From assembly GCA_000509225.1 (NCBI GenBank), contig BAOK01000001.1, positions 124,001 through 188,000 of the forward strand: a stretch of 64,000 nt of DNA. The letters run 5' to 3'. Shown in pieces: positions 48,984 to 58,689 of the stretch. Origin of the DNA: Parvibaculaceae bacterium Mf 1.05b.01. GTDB taxonomy: Bacteria; Pseudomonadota; Alphaproteobacteria; Parvibaculales; Parvibaculaceae. Position numbers and translations under genes: made by a program. The notes beneath the pieces are model-generated. The model searched no databases, was not told the DNA's origin, and saw only the letters and a program-made list of their open reading frames with translations. Numbering within the stretch: the first letter of the stretch is position 1; every line of letters starts with the position of its first letter.

Positions 48984-49068
48984 ATGATCACATGATACGC
49001 AAAAGTGCTGCCACTTTTAAATATTCTACCCAACGTGTGTAAGGGGAGTATGACGGGCGTTTTTTGCC

Positions 49069-49692
49069 TTAGAAAGGCAGCCAGTCTCGCTCACGTGTGT
49101 AGTTCAGATAGCCAATATTTGCGCCGAGGCGCAGGCCAACGCCTGCCCTCATGGGAACTAAGATAATGTCGCCACGCTGCTGATAATTTGCGCCTACACC
49201 GCCTATAAAAAAGGCGCTTCCTGAAACACCGGGAAATCGCTGATAGATGGCATCGGTGTTGGGAAGGTTATAGACGAGCGTGAATGTTTTGGCGGCGTCC
49301 CCACCAAAATCCCACCCGGCGGATGGTCCTTGCCAAAAGACTCGGGCAGTGGGTCCTGCCTTGGTGACAAGTGTGCCGTCACCATATCTTGCGCCAACCA
49401 CAATCGCGCCGCTTCCCTCTTCGCCCTGGATATAGGCGTTGGGCTCTCCGTTTTCAGAGAAGACTCGATGAACGACCTCTGCCAGCCCTTCAGCTGTGCC
49501 GCCGAAAAATTCCGAGGCGGCTGCGTAGATTTCTTCTTCTGAATATCTGGGGTCTGTCTCTTGAGTGGGCGCTTGCTCGCTTTCGGCACGAGCGGCCGAC
49601 AATCCCAGCGAGAGGGCCCCTGCGAGAGCAATAGCTGCCGCTTTGGTCTTGTTTTGGCGTTGAAGAAGAGCTGCCAACATTGTTGTCCCCAT
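49069..49692 (-). CDS. DUF1134 exported protein
   Basis: 207 residues from ATG 49692; ATG 49680 is equally good, and a TTG at 49749 gives a longer frame. The signal peptide ends near SAARA. The DUF1134 domain fills the rest and is highly conserved: GAIVVGARYGDGTL, WQGPSAGWDFGGDAAKTFTLVYN, GSAFFIGGVGANYQQ and the end NYTRERDWLPF. A glycine-rich, probably periplasmic protein related to YSC84/BPSL1445 lipid-binding domains; function unproven. Confidence 0.88.
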   Translation of the reverse strand: MGTTMLAALLQRQNKTKAAAIALAGALSLGLSAARAESEQAPTQETDPRYSEEEIYAAASEFFGGTAEGLAEVVHRVFSENGEPNAYIQGEEGSGAIVVGARYGDGTLVTKAGPTARVFWQGPSAGWDFGGDAAKTFTLVYNLPNTDAIYQRFPGVSGSAFFIGGVGANYQQRGDIILVPMRAGVGLRLGANIGYLNYTRERDWLPF

Positions 49693-49892
49693 ATCTGCCT
49701 TGGGTGCGCCGGACATTCCGGTATCCTGCATCCCCACTATGCGGTTCAATCAGGAGCGCTTAACCTGCCAATTCGCGAAATCTCTGGCAGTCCCATAAAA
49801 ATGCATACCACCACGCTAGTGTGGCAAAAAATCGGCAAATCAGAGGCACATTTCTATTGGTTGACAAGGGCTGGTCCAAGGAAGTCCCCGAC

Positions 49893-51881
49893 GTGAGCAA
49901 GAAACCTGACGAAAGTGGCAAAAAGGGACGTCTGCGCTGGCTGAGGCGGTCGATTGTTCTGCTGCTGCTTGTCGGTGGGTTTGCGGCAGGCGCCTATTGG
50001 TGGTCAGAGCGCATCGCTTTGGTCGACGCGCAAATTCGCATGGCTTTGACAGAGATGGGGCTTGTTGACTTTGACTTTGCCTTGGTTGATGTGGGGCTTC
50101 GTGGTGCCCGCGTTGAATCATTCATTGTGGGCGATCTAGCGCGTCCCACGCTTCAGGTCGAGGATATTCGCGTCGACTATTCTCTCTCTGGTCTTCTGGA
50201 ACAGCGCCTTCGGTCAATTGAGATCGGGGCTGTTGCCCTCTCGTTGTCAGTGGATGAGAGCGGGCTTGATCTGGGACCGCTCCTGCCGCTCATGGGCGGT
50301 GGCGGTGGCGGTGGTGGGTTTCAAACCGGACCTATTTCTGTGGCGTCCTTCACCGCTGCTCTCCATTTGCCACAGGGTGCCGTCAATGTTGATGGGGCTG
50401 GAGTCATCGAGCAAGCGGGAACGGGCTACAGGATCACACCGACGGACGGTTGCGTGGACGTTGGTCTGAGTAAGTTTCGTCTTGGCGGCATTGTGTTGGA
50501 TCCATTTTCGACCAAGGTCTGCACGACAAGTGTGGATGGCGATGTGTATTGGCCGCCGACGTCGGGCATCGCCTTTCGAACTGAAGCAGTGCCACTTGTT
50601 GTGCGAAGTGACCTTGGCGGTACACTGCTTGACGCCCAATTCAAGGCGCTTCAAGCCAATGCGGTGTTTGATCAACGAATTGGACTTCAGCTGGGAACAA
50701 AAGGGGCTGAGTTTTCACTCGCAGCGCAAAGCCTCTCCATTGGCAATGTGGACTTTGAGATCGCTTTCGATGACCTTCTCTCGTTGACAGGCCAGTGGCG
50801 TCTGACTGCTGGAAGACTAAGCGACTTGTCTGAAGCCAGTCGATTTGCGCCGGTGGATATTGTCGGTGATGGCGGGGTGACGGCGGACTCTACAAGCTTT
50901 GATTTGCTGGTTTCTGATGCGGCTACGTTCTCGCTCCTGGCCTCGGTTGATGGAACTCATAGCACTGTCAATGGCCGGGGCTCGGCTCAAGTCGTCGCTG
51001 GTCCACTTATCTATTCACCGGCCGGCCTGCAACCTCAGGCATTGCTTCCGATGCTGAAAGGGCTTCTGACAAATGTAGAGGGCAGCATGAGTGGGACGGC
51101 CAATATCAATTGGCGCCCAGGTGTGGTCCGAGGTACTGCTGACGTGCGGCTTGACGATCTTGGATTTAGCACCGAAGCCGCCCGCATTGACGGCGTGCGT
51201 GGTGACCTTACATTTAGTGACCTGTTTCCCCCTCGAACCACTGAAGGCCAACGCTTGGATGTCGGCTCTGTTGAAGCGGGTATGGTTCTCACTGATGGTG
51301 CGGTGACGTTCAGTCTCAATGGGTCAGGTGGCGTCATTGTTGAAAATGCCGCGTGGCCTTTCGCGGGAGGCACGATCACCCTTTCTTCCGGGGTGATAGA
51401 ACCAGGTGCGTCTGAACAGACGTTTGAACTTGCGGTGGATGAAGTTGATCTTTCCGCTTTCATCAACCTGCTGGCACTTGATGGGGCAAGTGGCACGGGT
51501 GTTATCAGCGGGCGCGTTCCGATTATCATTCGCGATGGAGATCCCATTATTGCCGGTGGTGTTCTAACCGCCAGCGAGCCGGGACAGCTGTCTTATAAAG
51601 GCGGTGGCACTGATGCTGCTGGTGGTGGTCAAGGCGCTCTGGTCTTCCAGGCGCTGGAGGATTTTCAATATACTGGTCTGACCCTTTCCCTGGAGGGGAA
51701 TGCACAAGACCGCCTCACCTTGAAACTTAATCTCGAAGGTGCAAACCCGGGCCTTTATGACGGGTATCCATTTGCGATCAATATCAACACGGAAGCATCA
51801 TTTGCGGAGTTGTTGCGGTCTGCTACGCTAGGGGCGAACGCGATTGATCTCATTCGGGGCAAAGGAGTCACCGGTCAATGA
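49893..51881 (+). CDS. ydbH: YdbH-family AsmA-like envelope lipid transporter
   Basis: 662 residues from GTG 49893, chosen for AAGGAAG 8 nt upstream and the short basic start before the helix; an in-frame GTG at 49821 lacks an SD. One N-terminal membrane helix (about 18-39), then a long repetitive beta-strand periplasmic rod with a Gly run (about 136-143). The C-terminal YdbH domain contains RVPIIIRDGDPIIAGGVL. In E. coli YdbH, with TamB and YhdP, bridges the periplasm and moves phospholipids to the outer membrane, using YnbE as its outer-membrane partner. Confidence 0.85.
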   Translation: MSKKPDESGKKGRLRWLRRSIVLLLLVGGFAAGAYWWSERIALVDAQIRMALTEMGLVDFDFALVDVGLRGARVESFIVGDLARPTLQVEDIRVDYSLSGLLEQRLRSIEIGAVALSLSVDESGLDLGPLLPLMGGGGGGGGFQTGPISVASFTAALHLPQGAVNVDGAGVIEQAGTGYRITPTDGCVDVGLSKFRLGGIVLDPFSTKVCTTSVDGDVYWPPTSGIAFRTEAVPLVVRSDLGGTLLDAQFKALQANAVFDQRIGLQLGTKGAEFSLAAQSLSIGNVDFEIAFDDLLSLTGQWRLTAGRLSDLSEASRFAPVDIVGDGGVTADSTSFDLLVSDAATFSLLASVDGTHSTVNGRGSAQVVAGPLIYSPAGLQPQALLPMLKGLLTNVEGSMSGTANINWRPGVVRGTADVRLDDLGFSTEAARIDGVRGDLTFSDLFPPRTTEGQRLDVGSVEAGMVLTDGAVTFSLNGSGGVIVENAAWPFAGGTITLSSGVIEPGASEQTFELAVDEVDLSAFINLLALDGASGTGVISGRVPIIIRDGDPIIAGGVLTASEPGQLSYKGGGTDAAGGGQGALVFQALEDFQYTGLTLSLEGNAQDRLTLKLNLEGANPGLYDGYPFAININTEASFAELLRSATLGANAIDLIRGKGVTGQ

Positions 51882-51958
51882 CAACAAATTTTGGGACTCC
51901 GGACGGTGAGGGTGGCTATTCAGCCTGGGTTCATCCGCTGCATGACAGGATTGGCTCT

Positions 51959-52159
51959 ATGATGAAAAAACGCATTGTGTTGCCGTCGCTGGCAATTGTC
52001 TTGGGGGGCGCTTTGGCTGGCTGTCAGCCAACGGTGAAAATTGAAGCGCCGGATAAACCCATTGAGATTAATCTGAACGTAAAAATTGAGCAGGAAATTC
52101 GGGTCAAGGTGGACCGGGAATTGGATGACCTGCTTGCTGAAAATCCAGACCTTTTCTAG
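51959..52159 (+). CDS. ynbE: YnbE-family lipoprotein
   Basis: 66 residues from ATG 51959 (AGGA SD); a frame overlapping the ydbH stop would add 27 unrelated residues. Lipobox LAGC (about residues 27-30), then PTVKIEAPDKPIEINLNVKI and EIRVKVDRELDDLL, the YnbE family pattern. In E. coli YnbE stacks by beta-strand addition on YdbH at the outer membrane. Confidence 0.88.
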   Translation: MMKKRIVLPSLAIVLGGALAGCQPTVKIEAPDKPIEINLNVKIEQEIRVKVDRELDDLLAENPDLF

Positions 52160-52169
52160 GGAGGGCGCT

Positions 52170-52529
52170 ATGAGAAAACCTGTTTCTAAATTTCGCATGC
52201 TGGTGGCCCTCATTGGAATGGCCTTTGCTGTGACACTGTTCTCGCCAACGGCATTCGCGGATGCGCTGGACGATGCTAAGGCGGCCGGAATCGTCGGCGA
52301 AAAGCGTGATGGTTATCTGGGCATTGTTTCCTCAGGGGCGGATGCTGCTACTCAGCGGCTTGTGCAGGACATCAATCTGAAGCGCCGCGACAGGTACCGT
52401 GAAATTGCACAGGCGACACCAGGATCAACACTTTCAGATGTTGAGGCACTCGCAGGTGCGAAAATCATCGGCCAGACTCCAGCGGGACAATATGTGCAAA
52501 GTGCCTCGGGTGCCTGGGTGCGGAAATAG
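52170..52529 (+). CDS. ydbL: YdbL-family (DUF1318) periplasmic protein
   Basis: 119 residues from ATG 52170 (GGAGG SD). The signal peptide ends FADA. The mature part has AKAAGIVGEKRDGYLGIV, then a conserved NLKRRDRYREIAQ and the end AGQYVQSASGAWVRK. In E. coli YdbL is reported to modulate YdbH-YnbE assembly. Third gene of the operon. Confidence 0.88.
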   Translation: MRKPVSKFRMLVALIGMAFAVTLFSPTAFADALDDAKAAGIVGEKRDGYLGIVSSGADAATQRLVQDINLKRRDRYREIAQATPGSTLSDVEALAGAKIIGQTPAGQYVQSASGAWVRK

Positions 52530-52710
52530 CGTAACCCCCCAATTTTGTTCGCTTATTGTGGTTTGACCTGGCTGGCAGCGGCTTTGCCTGCGTCATTTGG
52601 GCCTGCCTATCTTCCTTGCAGTAAGGTACTAAACTGCCTAATTTTACAGATGCTGAATGTATGAAATGGGCCCGGTTGCGGGCTTGTGAAAATCGGCGGG
52701 GTGGTCTGGC

Positions 52711-53454
52711 ATGAAGATGATCTCTGATGCAGGGATGGAAGTGCGCTCAGGTGGTAGTGCTGTGGGTGATGCGAACCCTTGCGCTGATTGCGACGTGCGG
52801 TCACGGGCGATATGTGCTGCGCTGGACAATTCTGAGCTGGCTGAGCTTGCGAGCGTTAATAGGGAAAAATCTCTTGATTCTGGCGAATGCCTGTTTTTTG
52901 AAGGTGACCCGAATGAGGCTTATTACGTCGTCATAGATGGCTCGTTGAAGCTCTACAAACTGCTTGCCGACGGACGTCGTCAGGTCACGGGCTTCCTATT
53001 CAAGGGCGATTTTCTTGGGCTCACATTTGCCGATGAGCATTCAGTGACTGCGGAGGCTCTGGAGGGTGTCAAACTCTGCCAGATGCCGCGAAGCACTTTC
53101 GAGATGCTGGTGGGCGACTCGCAACCGCTGGGGCGCAAGCTTCTTCAGGTTGCCAATCGTGGTATCGCCTCAGCGCAGGAGCAAATGCTTCTGCTGGGCA
53201 GAAAGACGGCGCAAGAACGGCTTGCCTCATTTCTGCTCTGGCTGAGTGCGCGCGCTGAAGACCGTGGTGATAGTGCCACCAAGCTTTATGTGCCGATGAG
53301 CCGCACGGATATGGGTGATTATCTGGGGCTCACCGTTGAGACTGTCAGTCGGACGGTTACCAAGCTGAAGACTGCTGGTGTTATTCACCTTGCTGACAAG
53401 GGCATCATAGAGATTAGAGATATCGACCGACTTGAAGATATTGCCGCTGGATAG
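52711..53454 (+). CDS. FNR-type oxygen-sensing regulator (FnrN/FnrL-like)
   Basis: 247 residues. N-terminal cysteines C24, C27 and C35 (PCADCDVRSRAIC), with C123 (VKLCQMPR) as the probable fourth [4Fe-4S] ligand, in the same position as in E. coli FNR. The cAMP-fold domain is at about 45-160. The HTH MGDYLGLTVETVSRTVTKLK has the E-SR residues that read TTGAT half-sites. It probably activates ccoNOQP under low oxygen. FixK proteins lack the cysteines, so FnrN/FnrL is the better match. Confidence 0.93.
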   Translation: MKMISDAGMEVRSGGSAVGDANPCADCDVRSRAICAALDNSELAELASVNREKSLDSGECLFFEGDPNEAYYVVIDGSLKLYKLLADGRRQVTGFLFKGDFLGLTFADEHSVTAEALEGVKLCQMPRSTFEMLVGDSQPLGRKLLQVANRGIASAQEQMLLLGRKTAQERLASFLLWLSARAEDRGDSATKLYVPMSRTDMGDYLGLTVETVSRTVTKLKTAGVIHLADKGIIEIRDIDRLEDIAAG

Positions 53455-53488
53455 GCGGGATCGTGATTGTCTCTAGGCTAAAACTCTT

Positions 53489-54304
53489 TTAGCCTATGCC
53501 ACCTTTGGCGACGAAATAGGGATTGTCCAATCCCCGTTCTAGCTTCCCATATTTGAGCGGCGTCCCATCCATTTCATCTACACGCCCGCCTGCACCAGAC
53601 AGAACGGCATGGCCTGCGGCGGTGTCCCATTCCATCGTGCGGCCGTGGCGTGGGTAAATGTCGGCTTCACCGGCTGCAATCAGACAGAATTTCAGAGATG
53701 AGCCAGCGGTCAGAAAATCCTTGATGTTGTACATCTCGAGATATTCGTCTGTTTTATGATCACGGTGTGACCTGCTGGCCACCGCAATCATGCCTTTTGG
53801 ATCTGCTTTCCTGACCGCCAGGAGGGCAGGCTTTGTGGCTGTATCGAGAGACCCTGTTGCGTTGGGTTCTATGTCTTGCTCATAGGCTTTCCCGGACCCT
53901 GCTGAATAGAACATGCGGTTTTTCGCGGGTGCGTAGACAACACCCATTGTTGGGATTCCGTCTTCAATGAGTGCGATGTTGACTGTGAATTCGCCGTTCT
54001 TGTTGATGAATTCCCGGGTGCCATCAAGCGGGTCGACGAGAAAGAAGGCGGGTCCGACTTCCGGTTTGCTGCCTGCCGCAGTTGCTTCCTCAGAAACGAT
54101 GGGGATGCCCGGAGCGGCAAGTGCGAGCGCTGGCAGGATGATGTCTTCGGCATCCTGATCGGCGGCCGTTACCGGCGTTTTGTCGTCCTTTTCGTTGACG
54201 ACAATATCGGTCGCGTAGTGATCCATAATTGCGGCGCCGGCTTGCACAGCGATTCGGCAGAGAGCTCCCATGAGCTCATTTCGGTCGCCTTGAAACTTTG
54301 TCAC
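53489..54304 (-). CDS. cysQ: 3'(2'),5'-bisphosphate nucleotidase CysQ
   Basis: 271 residues, inositol-monophosphatase superfamily. Metal motifs DPLDGTREF and WDTAAGHAVL; IVSEEATAAG holds the third-site glutamates. It removes PAP made during sulfate activation. It starts with GTG (54302-54304) after AAGGAAAG; no other good start. Confidence 0.93.
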   Translation of the reverse strand: MTKFQGDRNELMGALCRIAVQAGAAIMDHYATDIVVNEKDDKTPVTAADQDAEDIILPALALAAPGIPIVSEEATAAGSKPEVGPAFFLVDPLDGTREFINKNGEFTVNIALIEDGIPTMGVVYAPAKNRMFYSAGSGKAYEQDIEPNATGSLDTATKPALLAVRKADPKGMIAVASRSHRDHKTDEYLEMYNIKDFLTAGSSLKFCLIAAGEADIYPRHGRTMEWDTAAGHAVLSGAGGRVDEMDGTPLKYGKLERGLDNPYFVAKGGIG

Positions 54305-54471
54305 GCGCGCTTTCCTTACAAAATGGCCGTCCTGAAAGGCCGGAGAACAGCATTTTCCGGGTCAGCAGGTCAATTGATCTTTTCTGGGTGCCTCAATATC
54401 GGAACAGGGTTGGCCCGGAGCCTCCAGAAATGGTATCAGCGGCCATTGCGGATGGTTAACCGGGGGGATCG

Positions 54472-55119
54472 ATGGAACAGGCGAACGAGATTGAGGCTTT
54501 GGATTTGGCGGCGCTTTTGTGCAGCCGGGTTTGCCACGATGTGATCAGCCCCGTCGGTGCGATTACAAATGGTCTTGAGGTTCTGGAAGACGAAGACGAT
54601 GCAGAGATGCAGCGGTATGCCATGGAGCTCATCCAGAAAAGCGCGACCCAAGCGTCTTCGAAACTGCAGTTTGCCCGTCTGGCCTTTGGCGCGGCTGGTT
54701 CAGCCGGCGCATCGCTAGATCTGAACGATGCCAAGGATGTGGCAATGGGTTTTGTCTCTCACGAGAAGGCCGAGATGACCTGGGAAGGGCCGTCGGCGGT
54801 CATGCCAAAGGATCTTGTCAAACTCCTTCTCAATATGATCCTGATCGCACTTGCGGCCATCCCGCGTGGAGGGAACATCTCACTTAATGTCTCAGGTGAT
54901 CCAGAGCGGCCAACTTTTTCTTTGGTGTCAAAAGGCATCAATGCCCGCGTGCCGACGGAGACCGAACGCTTCTTGAATGGACGTACGGCGGACGATGTGC
55001 TCGATGCGCGGGCGATTCAGCCCTATTTCACCGGACTCGTCGCCCGGGAATGTCAGATGGACATTGCCGCCGAGATGGATGGCGATGATTTCCTGCTGCT
55101 TGCCAAGCCCAGAGGCTAA
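54472..55119 (+). CDS. chpT: Histidine phosphotransferase ChpT
   Basis: 215 residues. A DHp-like helix pair with phospho-accepting H22 in SRVCHDVISPVGAITNGLEVL, then a degenerate ATPase-like domain (about 85-213). In Caulobacter ChpT passes phosphate from CckA to CtrA and CpdR. Here it lies 0.24 kb upstream of the chemotaxis operon and 6 kb from ctrA. SD GGGGGGA. Confidence 0.93.
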   Translation: MEQANEIEALDLAALLCSRVCHDVISPVGAITNGLEVLEDEDDAEMQRYAMELIQKSATQASSKLQFARLAFGAAGSAGASLDLNDAKDVAMGFVSHEKAEMTWEGPSAVMPKDLVKLLLNMILIALAAIPRGGNISLNVSGDPERPTFSLVSKGINARVPTETERFLNGRTADDVLDARAIQPYFTGLVARECQMDIAAEMDGDDFLLLAKPRG

Positions 55120-55361
55120 AGTCTCTTCTTTACCCGTTTGCTTTCGAGGGCTGCTCTGACCAAGAACCGGGTTTGAGCGCGTCTTGACGGCTGAAAAGTG
55201 GGATAAATTTCTCCTTATGGTTGTGGTGTAAACCAAAAGCACGGGTTTTTCAGAGGTTTTTAACAGTTCACAGGCACGATCTCCCCAATGTCGTCGGTCC
55301 GTTTAACAAGGACCATGACAAAGTCGCTGCTCACAAGAGCAGGCTGATATGAGGGGCTGAG
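55120..55361 (+). other. Intergenic region upstream of cheA
   Basis: 242 nt without a gene. I see no terminator after chpT, no clear sigma-70 pair and no full TTAA-N7-TTAA CtrA site. Confidence 0.35.
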
Positions 55362-58151
55362 ATGGACGATCTGCTAAGTGAATTTCTGACTGAGACCAAT
55401 GAAAGTCTCGATGTCGTTGATGTTGAACTCGTCAAATTTGAACAAGAACCAAATAATGATGAGATACTCGGCAACATTTTCCGGCTGGTTCATACGGTCA
55501 AAGGGACTTGCGGGTTCCTAGGCCTGCCACGTCTGGAGGCTCTCGCGCATGCTGCCGAGACCCTGATGGGCAAGTACAGAGATGGTATGGCGGTAACGGA
55601 TGACGGTGTGACCATCATCCTTCACTCGATCGACCGAATTAAGGAAATTCTGGCAGAGCTGGAAGCCACTGAAGCGGAACCTGAAGGCGTCGATGGTGAT
55701 CTGATCGACAAACTGGTTGTGTTGTCAGAGGGCGGAACAACTGCTGAGGCATCAGGAGCCGCCGCTGCCCCTGATGCGCCGGCTGCACCAGCAGAACCAG
55801 AGCGTGAGCTGCGCCCCGGTGAAGTATCTGAAGAAGAGCTTGAGCGTGCTTTCCAGGAGGCGGAGGGGCCAGAGGATATGGTGCCATCTCCTGCACAAGC
55901 AGAGATTGCAGCGCCAGAACCAGCGCCGGTTGCTGAAGCGCCTAAGGTTGAGGCTCCCAAAGCTGACGCTAAGTCCAATGATGGGGCGCCAAAGAAAGAG
56001 GGCTCCGTTGCTGCTCAGTCAATTCGCGTAAATGTCGATACACTCGAAAACCTCATGACGATGGTGTCGGAGCTCGTTCTTACGCGTAACCAGCTTATGG
56101 AGATGGTCCGTCGTCTTGATGACAGCGAGTTCAAAGTTCCTTTGCAGCGCCTGTCCAATGTGACTGGCGAGCTTCAGGGTGCTGTCATGGAAACACGGAT
56201 GCAACCGATTGGTAATGCCTGGCAGAAACTGCCGCGTATCATTCGCGATCTGTCCAAAGAGCTTAATAAGAAAATCGACCTCGAAATGGTTGGGGCGGAT
56301 ACTGAACTTGACCGTCAGGTTCTTGATCTGATCAAAGACCCCCTTACGCATATGGTTCGTAATTCAGCTGACCACGGGTTGGAAGGTCCAGAAGAGCGTA
56401 TCGCTGCAGGCAAGTCCGACAAAGGGCGTGTCACGCTTCGTGCATATCATGAAGGTGGGCACATCATTATCGAGATCGAAGATGATGGACGCGGCCTGAA
56501 CGTTGAGCGGATCAAGCAGAAGGTCGTCTCCAATGGGTTGGCGACTGAAGCTGAACTTGAGAAGCTGACCGAACAGCAAATCTGTCGCTTCATCTTCCAT
56601 CCTGGTCTCTCTACTGCAGCTGAAGTCACGAGTGTATCCGGTCGCGGTGTCGGCATGGACGTGGTGCGTACCAATATTGAGCTCATTGGTGGTTCGATTG
56701 ACCTGCGTACTGCTGCGGGCAAAGGTTCGACCTTTACAATCAAGATCCCGCTCACACTAGCCATTGTGTCAGCACTCATTGTTGAGTCGGCCAATGAGCG
56801 CTTTGCTATTCCACAGCTGGCGGTTGTCGAGCTTGTGCGGGCTAAAGCAGACAGCGAACACCGGATTGAACATATCAACAAGACACCTGTCTTGCGGTTG
56901 CGCAATCACCTGTTGCCGCTTGTCTTCATGGATGACCTGCTACAGCTGGAGCGGGTTGCTCCGGAGGTTGTCGAACATGACAATGTCGATGTTGCTGAAG
57001 AAGGTGATGTGGAAGTCGTTGAGGCGGCAAACTCAAACCCTGAACCCGTGCGTCGGACTGCGGAGAATGAAGAAGCCTTCATCGTTGTCACCCATGTCGG
57101 GGATCAGCAGTTTGGCATTGTTGTTGATAGTGTTTTTGACACCGAGGAAATTGTTGTCAAACCAGCTGCTTCGATCCTTCGCGACATTACGATGTTCTCC
57201 GGGAACACGATCCTTGGTGACGGCAGCGTCATCATGATTGTTGACCCGAATGGTATTGCACAATCGATTACCAGCGAACTCTCTGAGGCAAGCGACAAGT
57301 CAAGTGCTGCTGAAGAAGGCTCCGGTCGTGCTGATGGCGAAATGTCATTGCTCGTCTTCCGCGCAGGTTCCGATGAACCTAAGGCTGTGCCGCTGTCCCT
57401 CGTGACGCGGCTTGAAGAGTTCGACATTGCTGATCTGGAGCATTCGAACGATCAAAGCCTCATTCAGTATCGCGGTAAGCTGATGCCGATTATCAATGTT
57501 GTTGATAACGCGCCGCTCAAAACAGAGGGCCGTCAGCCTGTTCTGGTGTTCACTGAAGACGAACGGTCAATCGGTCTTGCCGTTGACGAAATCGTGGACA
57601 TTGTGACCGACCAGCTGAATGTCGAACTGACATCGGAAAGGCCTGGCATGATGGGCTCGGCAATTGTCCGTGGCAAAGCGACGGAAGTGCTGGACGTTGG
57701 TCACTATCTAACGCAAGTCTTTGAAGACTGGTTCCGGAAAGAAGGACCGGCTGGCGTTCCTGAGGCCTATGGCAAGAAAGTCCTGCTCGTGGATGATAGC
57801 CAGTTTTTCCGGGCGATCGTCCGCCCGATGCTGAGCATGGCCGGATATGAAGTGACGGAAGTCACCTGTGGGTCAGACGCCCTCGCTCTTCGTGAAAAAG
57901 GCGCTGAATTTGATGTCATCATTTCAGACATTGAAATGCCAGGCATGAGCGGCTTCGAGTTCGCATCAGCTGTTAAGTCAGACGGCACCTGGGTGGAAAC
58001 GCCGCTCGTCGCTCTGTCTGCCCACGGCACCGCTGAAGACCTCAGTCGTGGCCGTGATGCCGGGTTTGATGACTATGTAGCCAAATTTGACCGCGATGGC
58101 CTTGTGCAGGTCGTGAACGAAATTGTTACGTGTAAGGGAGAAGCGGCATGA
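55362..58151 (+). CDS. cheA: Chemotaxis hybrid kinase CheA with duplicated CheW domain and C-terminal receiver
   Basis: 929 residues. The order is HPt (about 1-105, phospho-accepting H44 in RLVHTVKGTCGF), an Ala/Pro/Glu-rich linker in place of a clear P2 domain, dimerisation (about 220-290), HATPase (about 290-460, with HMVRNSADHGLE and GRGVGMDVV), a CheW-like domain (about 465-645), a second CheW-like domain (about 660-795) and a receiver (about 803-925, LLVDDS and SDIEMPGMSGF). E. coli CheA is about 650 residues and lacks the last two domains. The receiver may act as a phosphate sink. Confidence 0.95.
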   Translation: MDDLLSEFLTETNESLDVVDVELVKFEQEPNNDEILGNIFRLVHTVKGTCGFLGLPRLEALAHAAETLMGKYRDGMAVTDDGVTIILHSIDRIKEILAELEATEAEPEGVDGDLIDKLVVLSEGGTTAEASGAAAAPDAPAAPAEPERELRPGEVSEEELERAFQEAEGPEDMVPSPAQAEIAAPEPAPVAEAPKVEAPKADAKSNDGAPKKEGSVAAQSIRVNVDTLENLMTMVSELVLTRNQLMEMVRRLDDSEFKVPLQRLSNVTGELQGAVMETRMQPIGNAWQKLPRIIRDLSKELNKKIDLEMVGADTELDRQVLDLIKDPLTHMVRNSADHGLEGPEERIAAGKSDKGRVTLRAYHEGGHIIIEIEDDGRGLNVERIKQKVVSNGLATEAELEKLTEQQICRFIFHPGLSTAAEVTSVSGRGVGMDVVRTNIELIGGSIDLRTAAGKGSTFTIKIPLTLAIVSALIVESANERFAIPQLAVVELVRAKADSEHRIEHINKTPVLRLRNHLLPLVFMDDLLQLERVAPEVVEHDNVDVAEEGDVEVVEAANSNPEPVRRTAENEEAFIVVTHVGDQQFGIVVDSVFDTEEIVVKPAASILRDITMFSGNTILGDGSVIMIVDPNGIAQSITSELSEASDKSSAAEEGSGRADGEMSLLVFRAGSDEPKAVPLSLVTRLEEFDIADLEHSNDQSLIQYRGKLMPIINVVDNAPLKTEGRQPVLVFTEDERSIGLAVDEIVDIVTDQLNVELTSERPGMMGSAIVRGKATEVLDVGHYLTQVFEDWFRKEGPAGVPEAYGKKVLLVDDSQFFRAIVRPMLSMAGYEVTEVTCGSDALALREKGAEFDVIISDIEMPGMSGFEFASAVKSDGTWVETPLVALSAHGTAEDLSRGRDAGFDDYVAKFDRDGLVQVVNEIVTCKGEAA

Positions 58152-58663
58152 GTGCGCCTAGCGAAACGACAGGTTTGGATGAAACTGTGAAAAAGAAGGA
58201 CGATAACTTCGTTCTCGACGGCGCGACCTCGGAGTACATCACCGTGATGATTGGTGATCAGCTCTTCGGGATATCGGTCCCGATGGTGCAGGATGTCTTC
58301 ATGCCGGAATCGGTTACGCCGGTGCCCATGGCGATGCCCGAAGTTGCCGGTGTGCTCAATATGCGTGGCCGCATCGTGACAGCGATTGATATGCGCCGTC
58401 GCTTGGATCTGCCCCCACGAACTGATGGGAAAAACGGTCTGGCAGTGGGTGTTGAATATCGCGGTGAATCTTACGGTCTTGTGATTGACAGCGTCGGTGA
58501 AGTGTTGCGGGTGAGCGACTCTTCGTTGGAACGCAACCCTTCTAACCTTGATCCACGATGGCGCTCCATTTCAATGGGTGTTCAGCAGCTTAAAGACAGG
58601 TTGATGGTTCTTATCGACGTGGAAAAAGTTCTCGACTTTCAAGGACGTTCAATCGCGGCCTAA
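58148..58663 (+). CDS. cheW: Chemotaxis coupling protein CheW
   Basis: 171 residues. SH3-like CheW fold with VPMAMPEVAGVLNMRGRIV and SYGLVIDSVGEV. It links receptors to CheA at the membrane array. The ATG overlaps the cheA stop by 4 nt. Confidence 0.94.
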   Translation: MSAPSETTGLDETVKKKDDNFVLDGATSEYITVMIGDQLFGISVPMVQDVFMPESVTPVPMAMPEVAGVLNMRGRIVTAIDMRRRLDLPPRTDGKNGLAVGVEYRGESYGLVIDSVGEVLRVSDSSLERNPSNLDPRWRSISMGVQQLKDRLMVLIDVEKVLDFQGRSIAA

Positions 58664-58689
58664 AGCTGGGTGGTGAAGCTAGGGACAAA

